Of a stretch of DNA of 64,000 bases, positions 1 through 11,565 are shown one piece after another. Position numbers and translations under genes: made by a program. The notes under the pieces are model-generated. The model ran no database searches. It was not told the origin of the DNA and saw nothing but the letters and a program-made list of their open reading frames with translations. Source of the stretch: Lingula anatina (taxonomy: Eukaryota > Brachiopoda > Lingulata > Lingulida > Lingulidae); contig NW_019775701.1 in assembly GCF_001039355.2 (NCBI RefSeq), positions 54,056-118,055 on the forward strand. Direction: 5' to 3'. The first letter of the stretch is position 1. Each line of letters starts with the position of its first letter.

Positions 1-3000
1 CACCACCTTAATCAATCAGCTAGTGTTGAGTTTGTTTATACTTTTATCATTCTTCTTTTTAGATGTAAATAAAATAACTAAGAGATATAAGTGCACACCT
101 ACATTGTATTTGTTTCATGATATACATAATAAATAATAATCATTAATAAATAATAATAAATATTATAAAATAAATCCAATCAGGCTATTTTTAACTTGGG
201 CTTTATTTTAGTCCTATGAGTCACATCACGACCAATTTTTAATTATTGTAGTGCAGGTAGCACAGGCACTTAAAACTGTAACTAGCATATTAGGGCTTTA
301 GGCCCCTGGTATTTCAAAGTAACACATCGTTATATATCAATGTGTGAAAAATGAAAAATTCACAAAAAACCCCACATAACTTCAAGACAAATGATCCAAT
401 AAAGCTGCCATTCAAACTTGACCTTTATTGTAGTGCCACAAATCACTCTAGTGACTTAATTTGAAGATTGTAAGTCACATGGTTTTTCCATATGATGTGT
501 TAACAGTGAAAAGTGCACAGCACCAACAAAATTGCCGACGAGGACAGACGACAGTGCACATGATGGGTAAATGCACAGACACTGTGGAAATCAGAGTCTC
601 AGGTTAACTTTCAGTTGCCTTTATACGTGTAGCCACAAAGGTTCACTGCCTGGGCTCAATATATTTCTATTAGTATCAAGGGCCTTGAAAACCAACAGCA
701 AAAAATTGGACCATATTTTCCCTTCGTCTAGCCTAGATGGCTGTTTTGACATTTTTATCCTGAGAAAAACCTGGCGCTGATAAATACTGAAAGCAAACAC
801 ATTCTTAGTGGGGTGATGGTAATTTGTGGTCAGAGTCTAAAAATGTGGAAGCAATCTTACATTATGTTTAATGAAAATTAAAATGTCAATATTTTTAATT
901 GCCTTTTTTTTAAACTTTCCACTAATAACATATATAAGGAGAGCTCATACTTCATTTGACTCTGAAAATGCTGGAAAAGGCAGTCCCTTCAATGAAAGTC
1001 AAAGTATTTAAAAAAAAACTGCTGACTTCCATTATGTGTATTTTTTTCTTAAATTTCTGTTGAGTTGAACATTCAACTTACAAGTGGGCAGCCATTTAAA
1101 GGACCAGCTTAAACACAAAAAAGGGTAAACTTAAACGTAACTGTTATACTTCATCCCCCATTAACATAATAAACAGAAATAATGACACAATGGCTATTGC
1201 ACTGAATGACCTGGTGAAAAGAGTAAACATTACTAATTGCAGTCTTTAAAATAAGTGCACTGCTATTGATTTATTCTAAATTGTTAAGTTTAAAATTTTA
1301 GGTATAACTTTTCCTTTTTAAGAAAATGTTTTTGAAACCAGCTCTCCTGGGATTCGGTATCGGTCTATTGGGATCTTGAGTGAACCCACCTTTTAATCCA
1401 TTGATTGGCGTCAGGTGGACAGCGCCATTTTAAGCACCAGCAGTCAGTAACAACTAGGAAAATATATTGAACTGGTTCATTCTTTTCTTCACGTATACGC
1501 TTTAGACGTGGTGCGCCAGCACTTTAATTTAGTAGTAGTTTGCCTGCATTTTTGCCTATCCGCACCTCAAGCCTTGTTTCTCAATGGTTTTCCTTTTTTT
1601 GACCACTCATTAGATCAACCAATCAATAAACGGCTTTCATAATCTACATTATTAATCCAAATGGTTGCCAACAAAAAGTGATTTTATCCTTATATTTAAT
1701 CCAAAATTACCTAAATTAATAAAACTCGTGTGTCATAGAAGTCTGGTTTGTCTTGTGACCTCATATTTAATGGTAAGGATGATTCATTTATAAGACAAAG
1801 AACAATTTTCCCAGAACAAAAGATCTTTCTAAAAGATCTCTGGATCAACATCAATCACTGATGGCCTTTCTCAGAAACTGTACCAGTTGAAAGTTAAAGA
1901 CAGTAAATCCATACCCCTAATAAACAGTTCATCCAAGAAAAATAGGCTTTGATGCTTAAACCCTCTCTAATTCTACAATGTGTTTGACAGTCATTAAGAG
2001 GTGGCAAAATTAATTTAGACTAAGCTCTATTTTTCATTGAATCTATTATAATTATATAAAGATTTATTACCTCAATTAGACGACACATGTCTTGAATTTC
2101 AAATGTGGAAATAGAATCTTGACCTTTCTTAAACAACAATATGATATTAAAAAAAACCTAAACATTCCTGTAAAATATTACTTGGGGATTATGCACACAC
2201 TGCTAATACAAACAAACAAACAAGCATCCTCTGGTACAGCATCTTCTGCTGCTTATTGGAAAAAAACTAATGTAAGCAGAATGCTTCATTTTTTCTCCAA
2301 GACTTCTCTACAGAAGTTCAAGCACCATTGTACTCCCATACCAATTTCAGCCCTGTGATTAAAGAATCTTTTTATGCACCTATCAAAACTACACATTAAA
2401 ATCCTTACTTAACACATGAAGTCATCAATAATAACTTGAATACAAGAGATTAAGGCAGTAAAGAACTACAGTGTACATTCACCTTAATCCATGACATTAT
2501 AACCTATAAAAATGCCTAATCTTCAAATATTACCACAATGTACTTCCAGAAACACATCGTAAATATCATGCATTTATTTTGTACACAATTCTGCACCCAC
2601 ATAAGGTTGTTATAATCAGAATCAACCAGACTTAAAATAAAAAAAAATTGAAATGTATCCAGGAAGGTCAGGAAAACCACACCTACAGTCACGTTTACAA
2701 CGTACTTTCGCAACTAAATACATTCGCTGGGTGGGTTCACATAACTGCACAATACGAATGGTTCTGAATCAATATAAAATCTCTTGATTTTGACAATGTA
2801 AGAAGACTTTGGTTCAAGAGTGTTGGTTTTTTAGTGTAAAATTGGTTATCCAACCAACAGCAAATTGTGTTTCATGTTATTGAACCAAAATTTTATGACT
2901 GTTAGGTCTTCATTGTGGTATTTACTCTCTTTACTTTTAATCAATTTTGGATATTGTCAAGTACAATTTTCATTTAATTGTTTGTCTCAATAATAATGAT

Positions 3001-3740
3001 GTTGGCTGTTTCACTACCTTCCAGTAAAGTTAAATATCTTCTGTAAGTATGAAGACAAAGAAAAAGTTTGCCTTTGGTATTACTATACTCACTTATTTTC
3101 ATTAAAAATAATTCAATTACTGGTATAAAGACATACCATACAGAACAAAACCATGAATATCTCAATAAGAATTTATATTGATGGTGTGTTTGTTGAGTGC
3201 AGCCGACCTTTAAAAGGTTCTCTTACATGTATTTGGACCAAATTGTCAGACATTTAAACAATGAAACTTTCGGATTGCTTGCTCTAAACAATGTGTCAGG
3301 AAGCACAATCAGTTAATTAATTTCCAATAAATAACTGCAATTGAACATTGATTAACACAGATCCGAGACAATCAATAAAGATTATATGTGTATTCTGGAA
3401 GCTTTCTGCACTCACACATATATAACTGATGATATCTTACGTGGCCATGTACATGTAGTGCTCCAAAGTGAAGAATTAATAAAACGCCAATACAGCTATT
3501 AGCGGCCAGCCAGTGTGAACGCCACATGCACAAACCATGCTTCACTCCATACAAACTATAAAATTGACCTCAACTCTATTATTTCTTCCAAGCAACAAAT
3601 CAAGGCTCGGCTTTTTGGGGGACCATCAATCTCCCCGTGACCCGCTAAGACATTCCTGTAATTAACGTCCATTGACTTCCAAATTGCGTGTATGGTAAGT
3701 AATTTAGCAGCGTACGCACCCTCGGTGGCCCCCTCTACGT
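1..3740. other. AT-rich intergenic DNA, no gene seen
   Basis: No open frame here has splice sites, compositional bias or motifs that support a gene; the short open frames of 60-90 codons are what chance gives in AT-rich DNA. Base composition becomes less AT-rich over about 3550-3800, leading into the gene 1 promoter. I saw no transposon termini in this stretch. Confidence 0.6.
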
Positions 3741-3818
3741 CAGACACCTGTCCTCATCCGGGAATGATTGGTCCTGCAGAGTATAAATACCAGAGCCTCC
3801 TCTGCAATATGCCATTCT
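3735..3818 (+). promoter_or_regulatory. Gene 1 core and proximal promoter (E-box, inverted CCAAT, TATA, initiator)
   Basis: The TATA box TATAAATA is at 3782-3789. A full match to the initiator consensus YYANWYY, CCATTCT, is at 3812-3818, putting the predicted +1 A at 3814, 32 bp from the first T of the TATA box. Upstream are an inverted CCAAT box (ATTGG, 3767-3771), an E-box CACCTG (3745-3750) and a CRE-like TACGTCA (3735-3741). The spacing is canonical for RNA polymerase II. The predicted 5' leader of about 258 nt contains one tiny upstream frame (ATG at 3897, stop at 3906-3908). Transcript ends have not been checked. Confidence 0.75.
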
Positions 3819-4071
3819 GATTCAACATCAGTTACTAAGTATTTCTCAGAAGTCAATAAGAGCTACTACTACTACTATACTGTGATAACAGTCTGTATGT
3901 TTGAATAAGAACTCATCGGATATATAATTACATTCATAACTGATTGAGAAGAAATTACAAAGCCAATCTGATCTCAAGCTTAAGTTTCTTAGCACCTACC
4001 AGAAATAATTTTCTATCTGCTAAAGGAGAAAACTTGAAGCTTGGAAAACAAAAAACTCTTGGGGGCCACTG

Positions 4072-4312
4072 ATGATGCATCTCTACGTAAAAACACAAGG
4101 ATCTCTACTATGTTTCGTTGTCAACCTGGTAATATTGTCATCAGCAGCTCCGTCAAAAGGAAGGTCTAACTTTCAGGATCCAAGGGAGCTCCTAAAGGGA
4201 GAGGTTGTTGGAAGACTGACCAGTGGTCAAGGGGTTAAGAGGTTAGGGAATTCTTGGATTGAAGCATTCAGGCAAACGCATGAAGATCTCACTGAAAAAT
4301 GCTGCCAAACAG
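4072..4312 (+). CDS. Gene 1 exon 1: signal peptide and pro-region of a secreted CC-rich protein
   Basis: This exon encodes residues 1-80. The ATG at 4072 is followed directly by a second in-frame ATG at 4075, which has the better -3 context (A); either may be used. Residues 11-25 form a hydrophobic signal-peptide core (LLCFVVNLVILSSA), with likely cleavage after Ala25. A dibasic Lys-Arg at 56-57 suggests prohormone-convertase cleavage, and the first cysteine doublet is at 77-78. The exon ends in phase 1 at the donor AG|GTAATT (4312/4313). It joins exon 2 at acceptor 4871-4872 in the same frame, with a 560-bp intron. The intron cuts two residues after the first CC, as in gene 2. The product is inferred to be secreted. 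The family is not recognised, and the function is unknown. Confidence 0.85.
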
Positions 4313-4620
4313 GTAATTATATATAAAACAATTTTTGTGAGAAGTTTGTGACACTAACGATTTTGATTCTTTTGCTCGTTAGCTTAAGATGTTAATTAAA
4401 AAAGGTAGTTGTAGTTTACAGAGAATGAATATAAAAATTCGCTTTCTTTATATTAAAAATACTGAAGCAGGTTATGTAAAGGAAAGAAATTAGGAATTTA
4501 AGTAAAATACAAAGAAAAAGCTGAATCTAGAAATGAAATAACAAACAAAAGTTACATTATGTAAAAAATACAGGGTGAAATAAAAATATCAAAGAAAAAA
4601 TAACAGAAATAAATTTAAAC

Positions 4621-4869
4621 AATGAAAAGGAAAAAGCTACAAAAAGAAAGATAAATATTAGGAAACTAAATATCTGTGTTGATACTTTCATAAATCTGTT
4701 TCAAACAAAATTTCAATATTATTAATTTTTTCTCTAAACACTTGAAAACGAAAAAGCTAAAAAAAAAAAAGAAAGATAAATATGAGGAAAATAGATATCT
4801 GCAAAGATACTGTACTTTCAGAAATCTGTTTCAAACTAAAATTTCAATATTATTAATTTTTTTCTCTTT
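4621..4869 (+). repeat. Tandem ~125-bp duplication in the gene 1 intron, abutting the 3' splice site
   Basis: Two units, about 4621-4740 and 4741-4869, share an AAAAAGCTA start, an AGAAAGATAAATAT middle and an AATATTATTAATTTTTTCTC end. The second unit ends in the real acceptor (CTCTTTCAG). The first ends in CTCTAAACACTTG and has no usable AG. The same pair occurs at about 9951-10200 in the duplicated block. Confidence 0.8.
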
Positions 4870-4872
4870 CAG

Positions 4873-5565
4873 AGCAACACTGTTGCATGCGCAAAGTTGA
4901 GGAATGTTGTATCCTTGGCCTTCCTTGCTGTTCCACTGGGCTTGGCTATGTCAGCAACATGTGCCAAAAAAACAATGAGCAAAGTTGCAAAACTTTGGAA
5001 AATTTAAAACGTCTCTGCTGCATCAGAGGAGCATGGCAGCCGTTCTGTGTCCAGTTTCAACAGGCATCTTCATCAGAAAATTTTCGATATCAATTGCGAG
5101 AAGGATTTCAAAATTGGAGAACAACCCATATTAACCAAGAAAAATAACAGGAAAAAGTCACAAATGTCATCGCCTGTGCAAAATGATGACATTTTGGAAA
5201 CCAATGCCAGTGGTGAAAATGCAGATGATGATGAGGACACCAACAGCAGCGACCAACTCCATTCAAATCCTGGTACCTTTAAGGACGACATCAAATTTGA
5301 AGACAGTCCAGCCTCAAAAACATCCGTTCCAAATTATCGCTACCAGGCTGGCATTCAACAAAACAAAAGCGCTCATTCCAAAATTGCAGCACAGCATTCC
5401 AGAAGTAACCAAAACATTTTAAATGACATGTTATTCAACCACCCTTTGAAGAGAAGATACAGTCATGAATTTGAAGACAGGGTGGATCCGGAGACGACTG
5501 CCGACAAACAGCCTGCGTATGGCTGGTCTCTCCAACACTTCAACTGGGGGCAGGGTGGAAAATAG
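4873..5565 (+). pseudogene. Gene 1 exon 2, first copy, frameshifted (C insertion at 5085)
   Basis: The acceptor is TCTCTTTCAG|AGCAAC. In phase with exon 1 the exon encodes the cysteine core: CC at residues 84-85, 92-93 and 99-100, C111, C119, CC 129-130 and C139. An extra C at 5085 (AATTTTCGATATC against AATTTTGATATC in the second copy) shifts the frame. It ends at a stop at 5145-5147 after about 171 residues in total. The original frame stays open to the TAG at 5563-5565, and its sequence is almost identical to the second copy, so the shift is very recent or is a sequencing error. The frameshifted product loses the 14th cysteine and has an odd count of 13. The exon lies in a 5.3-kb block repeated after the single N at 9732. 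Most likely this is one haplotype or contig end of the same exon, not a separate decayed gene. Confidence 0.75.
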
Positions 5566-6222
5566 GCCATGAACTTTTTTTGAAAAAAGCTTCAACTTAA
5601 TTTATGAAAATGCTTAAAGGCCATCTAATGCAGAGTGCAGATTTCAAGGGTAATATTAAGTTATTAACATGGATCCAAATAATTTTTCTTTTTTTTCTTC
5701 TTTTTTTGTTTTAAATTTTGTGCAGATTTAGACATTTGTTTCTTTTCAATGTTAGAAAACATTATCTGTTAATGTTTCTCTCTGGTAAAGTTTACCTATG
5801 TAAAATTAAATGAACCCGGTTTTCTCTACGTAATGTCTTTCTTTTATTTGTGTGACTGTTCATTGTTTACTATTTATCAAATCATTTGTTCACCTTTGCC
5901 ATTTTATTTAGATCTCACCTTCAATGTGCATTTAAATTAATTTTTTACCATGTTTTTCCACGGAGTTCAATTTACTGTAGGGTGTACAATATAGTTTTTG
6001 GTAGCCAAAGAGCAAAATAATTCGGCAAGAACAATTTTTTAAAGAAATAGATGATATATTTGTTCAACACTTTCATTAGCCAAATAAGTGTTTGTTTAGC
6101 ACTTGACCAAATGTATTCTTTAATGAGCTCAGTTTCTCATATCTGTGGTTTAAATGTCACAATAATCTATAATAATTATGCACTTTTCTCTGTCCAATTG
6201 TTAAATTATATGTATATAAATC

Positions 6223-6228
6223 AATAAA
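6223..6228 (+). terminator. Poly(A) signal candidate for gene 1 (first copy)
   Basis: AATAAA lies about 660 nt after the stop, in a very AT-rich stretch. The equivalent in the second copy is at 11560-11565. It is plausible, but AATAAA is common at this composition. Confidence 0.4.
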
Positions 6229-7823
6229 TATATATATACTGTTACGTTTGGTCTTTATGTTAAATACAGCTAAAAAGAATTGAAAGCTTATACATATCAT
6301 AAGAAGTTTTCATATAAGTGACGAAACAGAAAACTATAAACTATGTTAATAATTTAATTTAAATGCTTTACACAGTGTAACTTTTATCATACTGAAAGAG
6401 GAAATAATTAGTATACTTCATCGAACCTGAAAAAAAAAATCCTAGTGCTCATCAGGCGTAATTGCTAGCAATATATAACTGCCAGCACATGTGATAATTA
6501 CACTGATAACAGCTTTAAGTTGGATTGGATAACAGCTGTGAATTAAAAGATTAAAAACAAATTATTCAAGGGATCTACAGAGACATCTAAGTCTTGCTGA
6601 ACGAGCTGACCAGCTGCATAACTGCAAAGAGACCAAGAGGAAGTTAACTACAGCTCTCAGGAATTGATTTCAGTGAATAGCAATGACAATTTTAAATAAA
6701 TATAAAAAGAGTGATATTTCAAGAAATAAATAAATGATATTTTTGATTTGGCAGTGCCTAGGAAAAAAAGCCTTTTAAAATATCATAGTTCCAATTTTTA
6801 CGGTATAAACTTCTGAGCACCCAAGCTAGCTTAAATGTGGCATAACAGTAAATGGTAATAGATTCCCTAGAATTCTGAAACATGTATATATAACTGTCAA
6901 ATGCTATGTGAAAAGTGAAGTTCCTTAAATTCTGATATTGTTTCAATCAGTTAACATGAAGAATAGTTTTAAAAAAACAATAAATTCGGCAAAGACTTTA
7001 TTTTGATACATCTTATAAGAACAACTTTACTAGTGGGGATATTAACTTGAGATTGGGTGAATAAGGTTATATACCAGTTGGAAAGAAATGAATTTCTGCA
7101 CCAGACACGGAAAAAGAGAATGCTAAAATGGGGGAAAAGTTTCTGATGTATTTTCTATTTTAAAATTTAAACATTTCATTAAAATGCCAAACTTTTAATC
7201 AATAAACCAGAGCAAAGGAAATTCCTCATACTAACAAACTCCATAACACATAGACTAAATTTCTGCATAGTTTCTCGTGGAATCTATAAAAACCTAGAGC
7301 TTCTAAAAGTAAGAATTATACGAGAACCCCCCCAAATGCAAGGAGATGACCAATGTGTATAATAACCTGGTTACATGCACAATATGCATGGCTTGGCCCA
7401 TAAAAAAAACCCAAGAAATTTCAGACACTTAAATCACTCTTATTACCAAATGTTCCGAGCAGAGAGTGCAAAATTTCAAAAATGCCCGTAAAAGCCACAG
7501 GTCCATTTCTACAAGTAAAATAAAATGCACATATGAGAGTTGAAAATGACCCTCATTGATATTATGCTACATGTGCAGAGTGCAGTTTTACAAGTGCATC
7601 ATCAATTTTGAATGATTCTCAATACACACTTTGTACATACATATATACACTTAGGATGTAGATCATCATTATAAAACAAAAAAAAAAAGTTTTTTAAAAT
7701 CCATTTCTATAATGCTACTGAATTACTCTTAGGCTAATTTAATCGCAGTAGTTGCAACTGCAAAGATGAATGTGATCATTTAAGAAAAAACTGCTTGTGA
7801 AAGGAAAATGTTATATGTAATCA

Positions 7824-7828
<5 letters not shown>

Positions 7829-7872
<44 letters not shown>

Positions 7873-7889
7873 AGAGAGAGAGAGAGAGA
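7829..7889. repeat. (TG)n and (GA)n microsatellite, copy A
   Basis: About 39 nt of TG repeat are followed, after ATGT, by 18 nt of GA repeat. The partner in copy B (13161-13240) has 40 nt of each. Confidence 0.95.
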
Positions 7890-8662
7890 AAATGGAAGGA
7901 AGAGAGATAATTGCCCTACCAATCAGTAAAATGTACTGAAATGTGACACGAGTGTGGTCCATGCAGGCCCTGGCTTCCAAACCACAATGTACATCCAGCA
8001 GCCCATTAACTGAACCATAAATTCTGCCCAAGTACAGAAGTTCTACCAGTCATCGATACAAGTGCCATTTAATCTAGAGTATACGCGACGATATACATGC
8101 AAAATCAAACTGACGAACTCAGTTATTTCACAGCTATACCATCAGGTTTTCAATGTGGCAATCTCTCAAAATGCATTTTCAATAATTTCTAGTTCACTTT
8201 AATACCTGATTTCGGAATCACTCACAATATAACGGAGAGGACAGAAACTGACAAATTTTGCTCATTACAAAAATAAGAAATTTGGAACTCAAAAATTTTC
8301 TCAATGGTTTCGGGTAGGGCATGACTCTGTGGAAAATTGCTGAAATTTCCCAGAAAATTTTTTTTCGCAATATATAAGGTTATATGCACTTTATATACCT
8401 TTGATGTGCACTGACCAAAATGCACTTAAGGCAAAATACTAAATATGGTAGCAAGGGCATCTCACCTTAGATTTTTGCCCTCTTATGATTCAATAACTCA
8501 ATCTTTACCAGCTTTTAAGCAGATTAAATCTTGACTCCAAGGTTTAATTACAAGTCCCCTACAGCGATGGCACATGTGGAGGTGAGTAGAACGTCAGGGA
8601 ATTAGCTACATCCCTTTTTAAGTGGGGTCGGCCACATTTAGTTGGCAGACCAGTTAGTCTAA

Positions 8663-8877
8663 CACCCCATTTCCATAGATTAGATCGACCTACTTTAGAT
8701 CGACCTAACTCCCTGGGGGTTCACGCTAAATAGCTGTCAGCCAGGCAGACACGAAAGTAAATTACCCCCTTACAGCTTGTAGTAGGCAGGATGGACATTT
8801 AAGCAGGAATATCTGACAGTAATCTAGTGAGACTCCCTGCGGGGATAGATCGATCTAAAATCTATGGGAATACAGCC
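8663..8877 (-). mobile_element. MITE family A, TAA target duplication (in copy A)
   Basis: This 215-bp element is flanked by TAA at 8660-8662 and 8878-8880. Its ends are inverted: CACCCCATTTCCATAGATT at the left and, on the other strand, GGCTGTATTCCCATAGATT at the right, both continuing into AGATCGA motifs. The 3-bp TWA-type target duplication suggests a non-autonomous PIF/Harbinger-like element; no transposase is present. Confidence 0.75.
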
Positions 8878-9731
8878 TAAGGATCATCTTCTCTGAATGC
8901 AGTCTTAATCTACAAATATGATAAAATACATCAGATACAATCAGGACTGAGTGAAAGCTCACTGTAGCATCTTTCGGCATCTAAACTGACAATAAATAAA
9001 ATGGCACCAGTAACTTATTGGAATTAATTGTGAGTTTTGTCGGGGCATCACGACATTTCACTTCCTACATAATGCTTGAAAACGCTATATTATTGCCTTG
9101 GTTTCAGACTATATGACTTCCTTGTGTTGTTAAGTGACGATATGACACCTACAAAGCTTTTGGCAGACAGTTTAATTTTCGCACTAATGATCTTCATGTA
9201 TTTGGTGCAGAGAAAAGTCGTTCATTAATTTGCATTGTTCTAAAAATAAAATAATATCACCTCCTTGGAAAATTACAGGCAAGCTGCTCATTAATTTTGA
9301 TTGTCATTTGCTTTATCAATTTATCAGTTAATGCAATGATAATTTCAGTAATGGTACAAAACACTCTACCTAACTGAAGTAATGAGTGGCAAGACAGATA
9401 TTACGCAGTACATCAACTTAAACCTCCAATTCTTTGAAGCACCTACTGACTCAGATTCCGAAGGTTTGCAGTACTCAGAATTTTCATTGGAAGTTTTCCT
9501 GAAACACTGGTTCATTTTGCTATATTTTGTTTTTAGTGGGTGCAAGTTATGAATGAATGAAAGGGCATAGTAAAATGCAATAGCTTTCTTTTCAATAATT
9601 TTATCCAAACTCATTTTTTCTCTAAAGATAAAATGGTTTTATGATCCATTCCCAAGCAAAAACAGTTATACTGGTAGCACTGCAGAGTAATATAATTAAT
9701 AAATGAAGTCACATTTCCCATGGCAAGACAC

Positions 9732-9732
9732 N
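9732..9732. other. Single-N contig junction
   Basis: One N lies exactly at the boundary between two 5.33-kb near-identical blocks. The only other isolated N, at 26337, is in the same situation. Confidence 0.9.
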
Positions 9733-10204
9733 AGTTGTAGTTTACAGAGAATGAATATAAAAATTTGCTTTCTTTATATTAAAAATACTGAAGCAGGTTA
9801 TGTAAAGGAAAGAAATTAGGAAAGAAATTAAGTAAAATACAAAGAAAAAGCTGAATCTAGAAATGAAATAACAAACAAAAGTTACATTATGTAAAAAATA
9901 CAGGGTGAAATAAAAATATCAAAGAAAAAATAACAGAAATAAATTTAAACAATTGAAAAGGAAAAAGCTAAAAAAAGAAAGATAAATATTAGGAAACTAA
10001 ATATCTGTGTTGATACTTTCATAAATCTGTTTCAAACAAAATTTCAATATTATTAATTTTTTCTCTAAACACTTGAAAACGAAAAAGCTAAAAAAAAAAA
10101 AAGAAAGATAAATATGAGGAAAATAGATATCTGCAAAGATACTGTACTTTCAGAAATCTGTTTCAAACTAAAAATTCAATATTATTAATTTTTTTCTCTT
10201 TCAG

Positions 10205-10896
10205 AGCAACACTGTTGCATGCGCAAAGTTGAGGAATGTTGTATCCTTGGCCTTCCTTGCTGTTCCACTGGGCTTGGCTATGTCAGCAACATGTGCCAAA
10301 AAAACAATGAGCAAAGTTGCAAAACTTTGGAAAATTTAAAACGTCTCTGCTGCATCAGAGGAGCATGGCAGCCGTTCTGTGTCCAGTTTCAACAGGCATC
10401 TTCATCAGAAAATTTTGATATCAATTGTGAGAAGGATTTCAAAATTGGAGAACAACCCATATTAACCAAGAAAAATAACAGGAAAAAGTCACAAATGTCA
10501 TCGCCTGTGCAAAATGATGACATTTTGGAAACCAATGCCAGTGGTGAAAATGCAGATGATGATGAGGACACCAACAGCAGCGACCAACTCCATTCAAATC
10601 CTGGTACCTTAAAGGACGACATCAAATTTGAAGATAGTCCAGCCTCAAAAACATCCGTTCCAAATTATCGCTACCAGGCTGGCGTTCAACAAAACAAAAG
10701 CGCTCATTCCAAAATTGCAGCACAGCATTCCAGAAGTAACCAAAACATTTTAAATGACATGTTACTCAACCACCCTTTGAAGAGAAGATACAGTCATGAA
10801 TTTGAAGACAGGGTGGATCCGGAGACGACTGCCGACAAACAGCCTGCGTATGGCTGGTCTCTCCAACACTTCAACTGGGGGCAGGGTGGAAAATAG
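10205..10896 (+). CDS. Gene 1 exon 2, second copy, intact frame: CC-rich core and charged tail
   Basis: The acceptor is CTCTTTCAG|AGCAAC and the stop TAG is at 10894-10896. In phase with exon 1 it encodes residues 81-310. The cysteines are CC 84-85, CC 92-93, CC 99-100, C111, C119, CC 129-130, C139 and C155; with CC 77-78 from exon 1 this makes 14, an even number. From about residue 160 the protein is hydrophilic and probably disordered. It has Lys-rich clusters (KKNNRKK), an acidic run (DDDED) and a KRR site followed by a 35-residue C-terminal segment rich in aromatic residues and Gly that ends in GGK. Two paired-basic sites raise the possibility of further processing into a C-terminal peptide; this is inference only. 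The Cys core is homologous to gene 2. The family is not recognised. Confidence 0.82.
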
Positions 10897-11559
10897 GCCA
10901 TGAACTTTTTTGAAAAAAGCTTCAACTTAATTTATGAAAATGCTTAAAGGCCATCTAATGCAGAGTGCAGATTTCAAGGGTAATATTAAGTTATTAACAT
11001 GGATCCAAATAATTTTTCTTTTTTTTCTTCTTTTTTTGTTTTAAATTTTGTGCAGATTTAGACATTTTTTCCTTTTCAATGTTAGAAAACATTATCTGTT
11101 AATGTTTCTCTCTGGTAAAGTTTACCTATGTAAAATTAAATGAACCCGGTTTTCTCTACGTAATGTCTTTCTTTTATTTGTGTGACTGTTCATTGTTTAC
11201 TATTTATCAAATCATTTGTTCACCTTTGCCATTTTGTTTTGATCTCACCTTCAATGTGCATCTTATATTTTAATTATTTTTTTACCATGTTTTTCCACTG
11301 GGTTCAATTTACTGTAGGGTGTACAATATGGTTTTTGGTAGCCAAAGAGCAAAATAATTCAGCAAGAACAATTTTTTAAAGAAATAGATGATATATTTGT
11401 TCAACACTTTCATTAGCCAAGTAAGTGTTTGTTTAGCACTTGACCAAATGTATTCTTAAATGAGCTCAGTTTCTCATATCTGTGGTTTAAATGTTACAAT
11501 AATCTATAATAATTATGCACTTTTCTCTGTCCAATTGTTAAATTGTATGTATATAAATC

Positions 11560-11565
11560 AATAAA
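11560..11565 (+). terminator. Poly(A) signal candidate for gene 1 (second copy)
   Basis: AATAAA here is the counterpart of 6223-6228, about 660 nt after the stop codon. Confidence 0.4.

Larger units (their letters stand above)
4407..9731 (+). repeat. 5.33-kb direct duplication, copy A (probable assembly artefact)
   Basis: This block starts at AGTTGTAGTTTACAGAG inside gene 1's intron and runs to the single N at 9732. The same text restarts at 9733 and runs to 15068, where unique flank begins. Copy A is about 5325 bp and copy B about 5336 bp. They differ by scattered SNPs, microsatellite lengths and small indels. Exon 1 is not in the repeat. The boundary at a lone N points to two overlapping contigs or haplotypes left unmerged. 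Confidence 0.9.
5566..9731. other. Gene 1 3' UTR and downstream DNA, first copy
   Basis: No further coding exon is recognised. The block contains a (TG)n microsatellite at 7829-7867 with adjoining (GA)n at 7872-7889, and a short foldback element at 8663-8877. It matches 10897-15068 nearly base for base, with scattered substitutions and small indels. Confidence 0.65.

Noticed and set aside
3556-3747. 63-codon minus-strand frame with fairly balanced composition just upstream of gene 1
   Set aside because: It overlaps the gene 1 promoter elements and has no signal, motif or splice support. The composition reflects the GC-richer promoter area.
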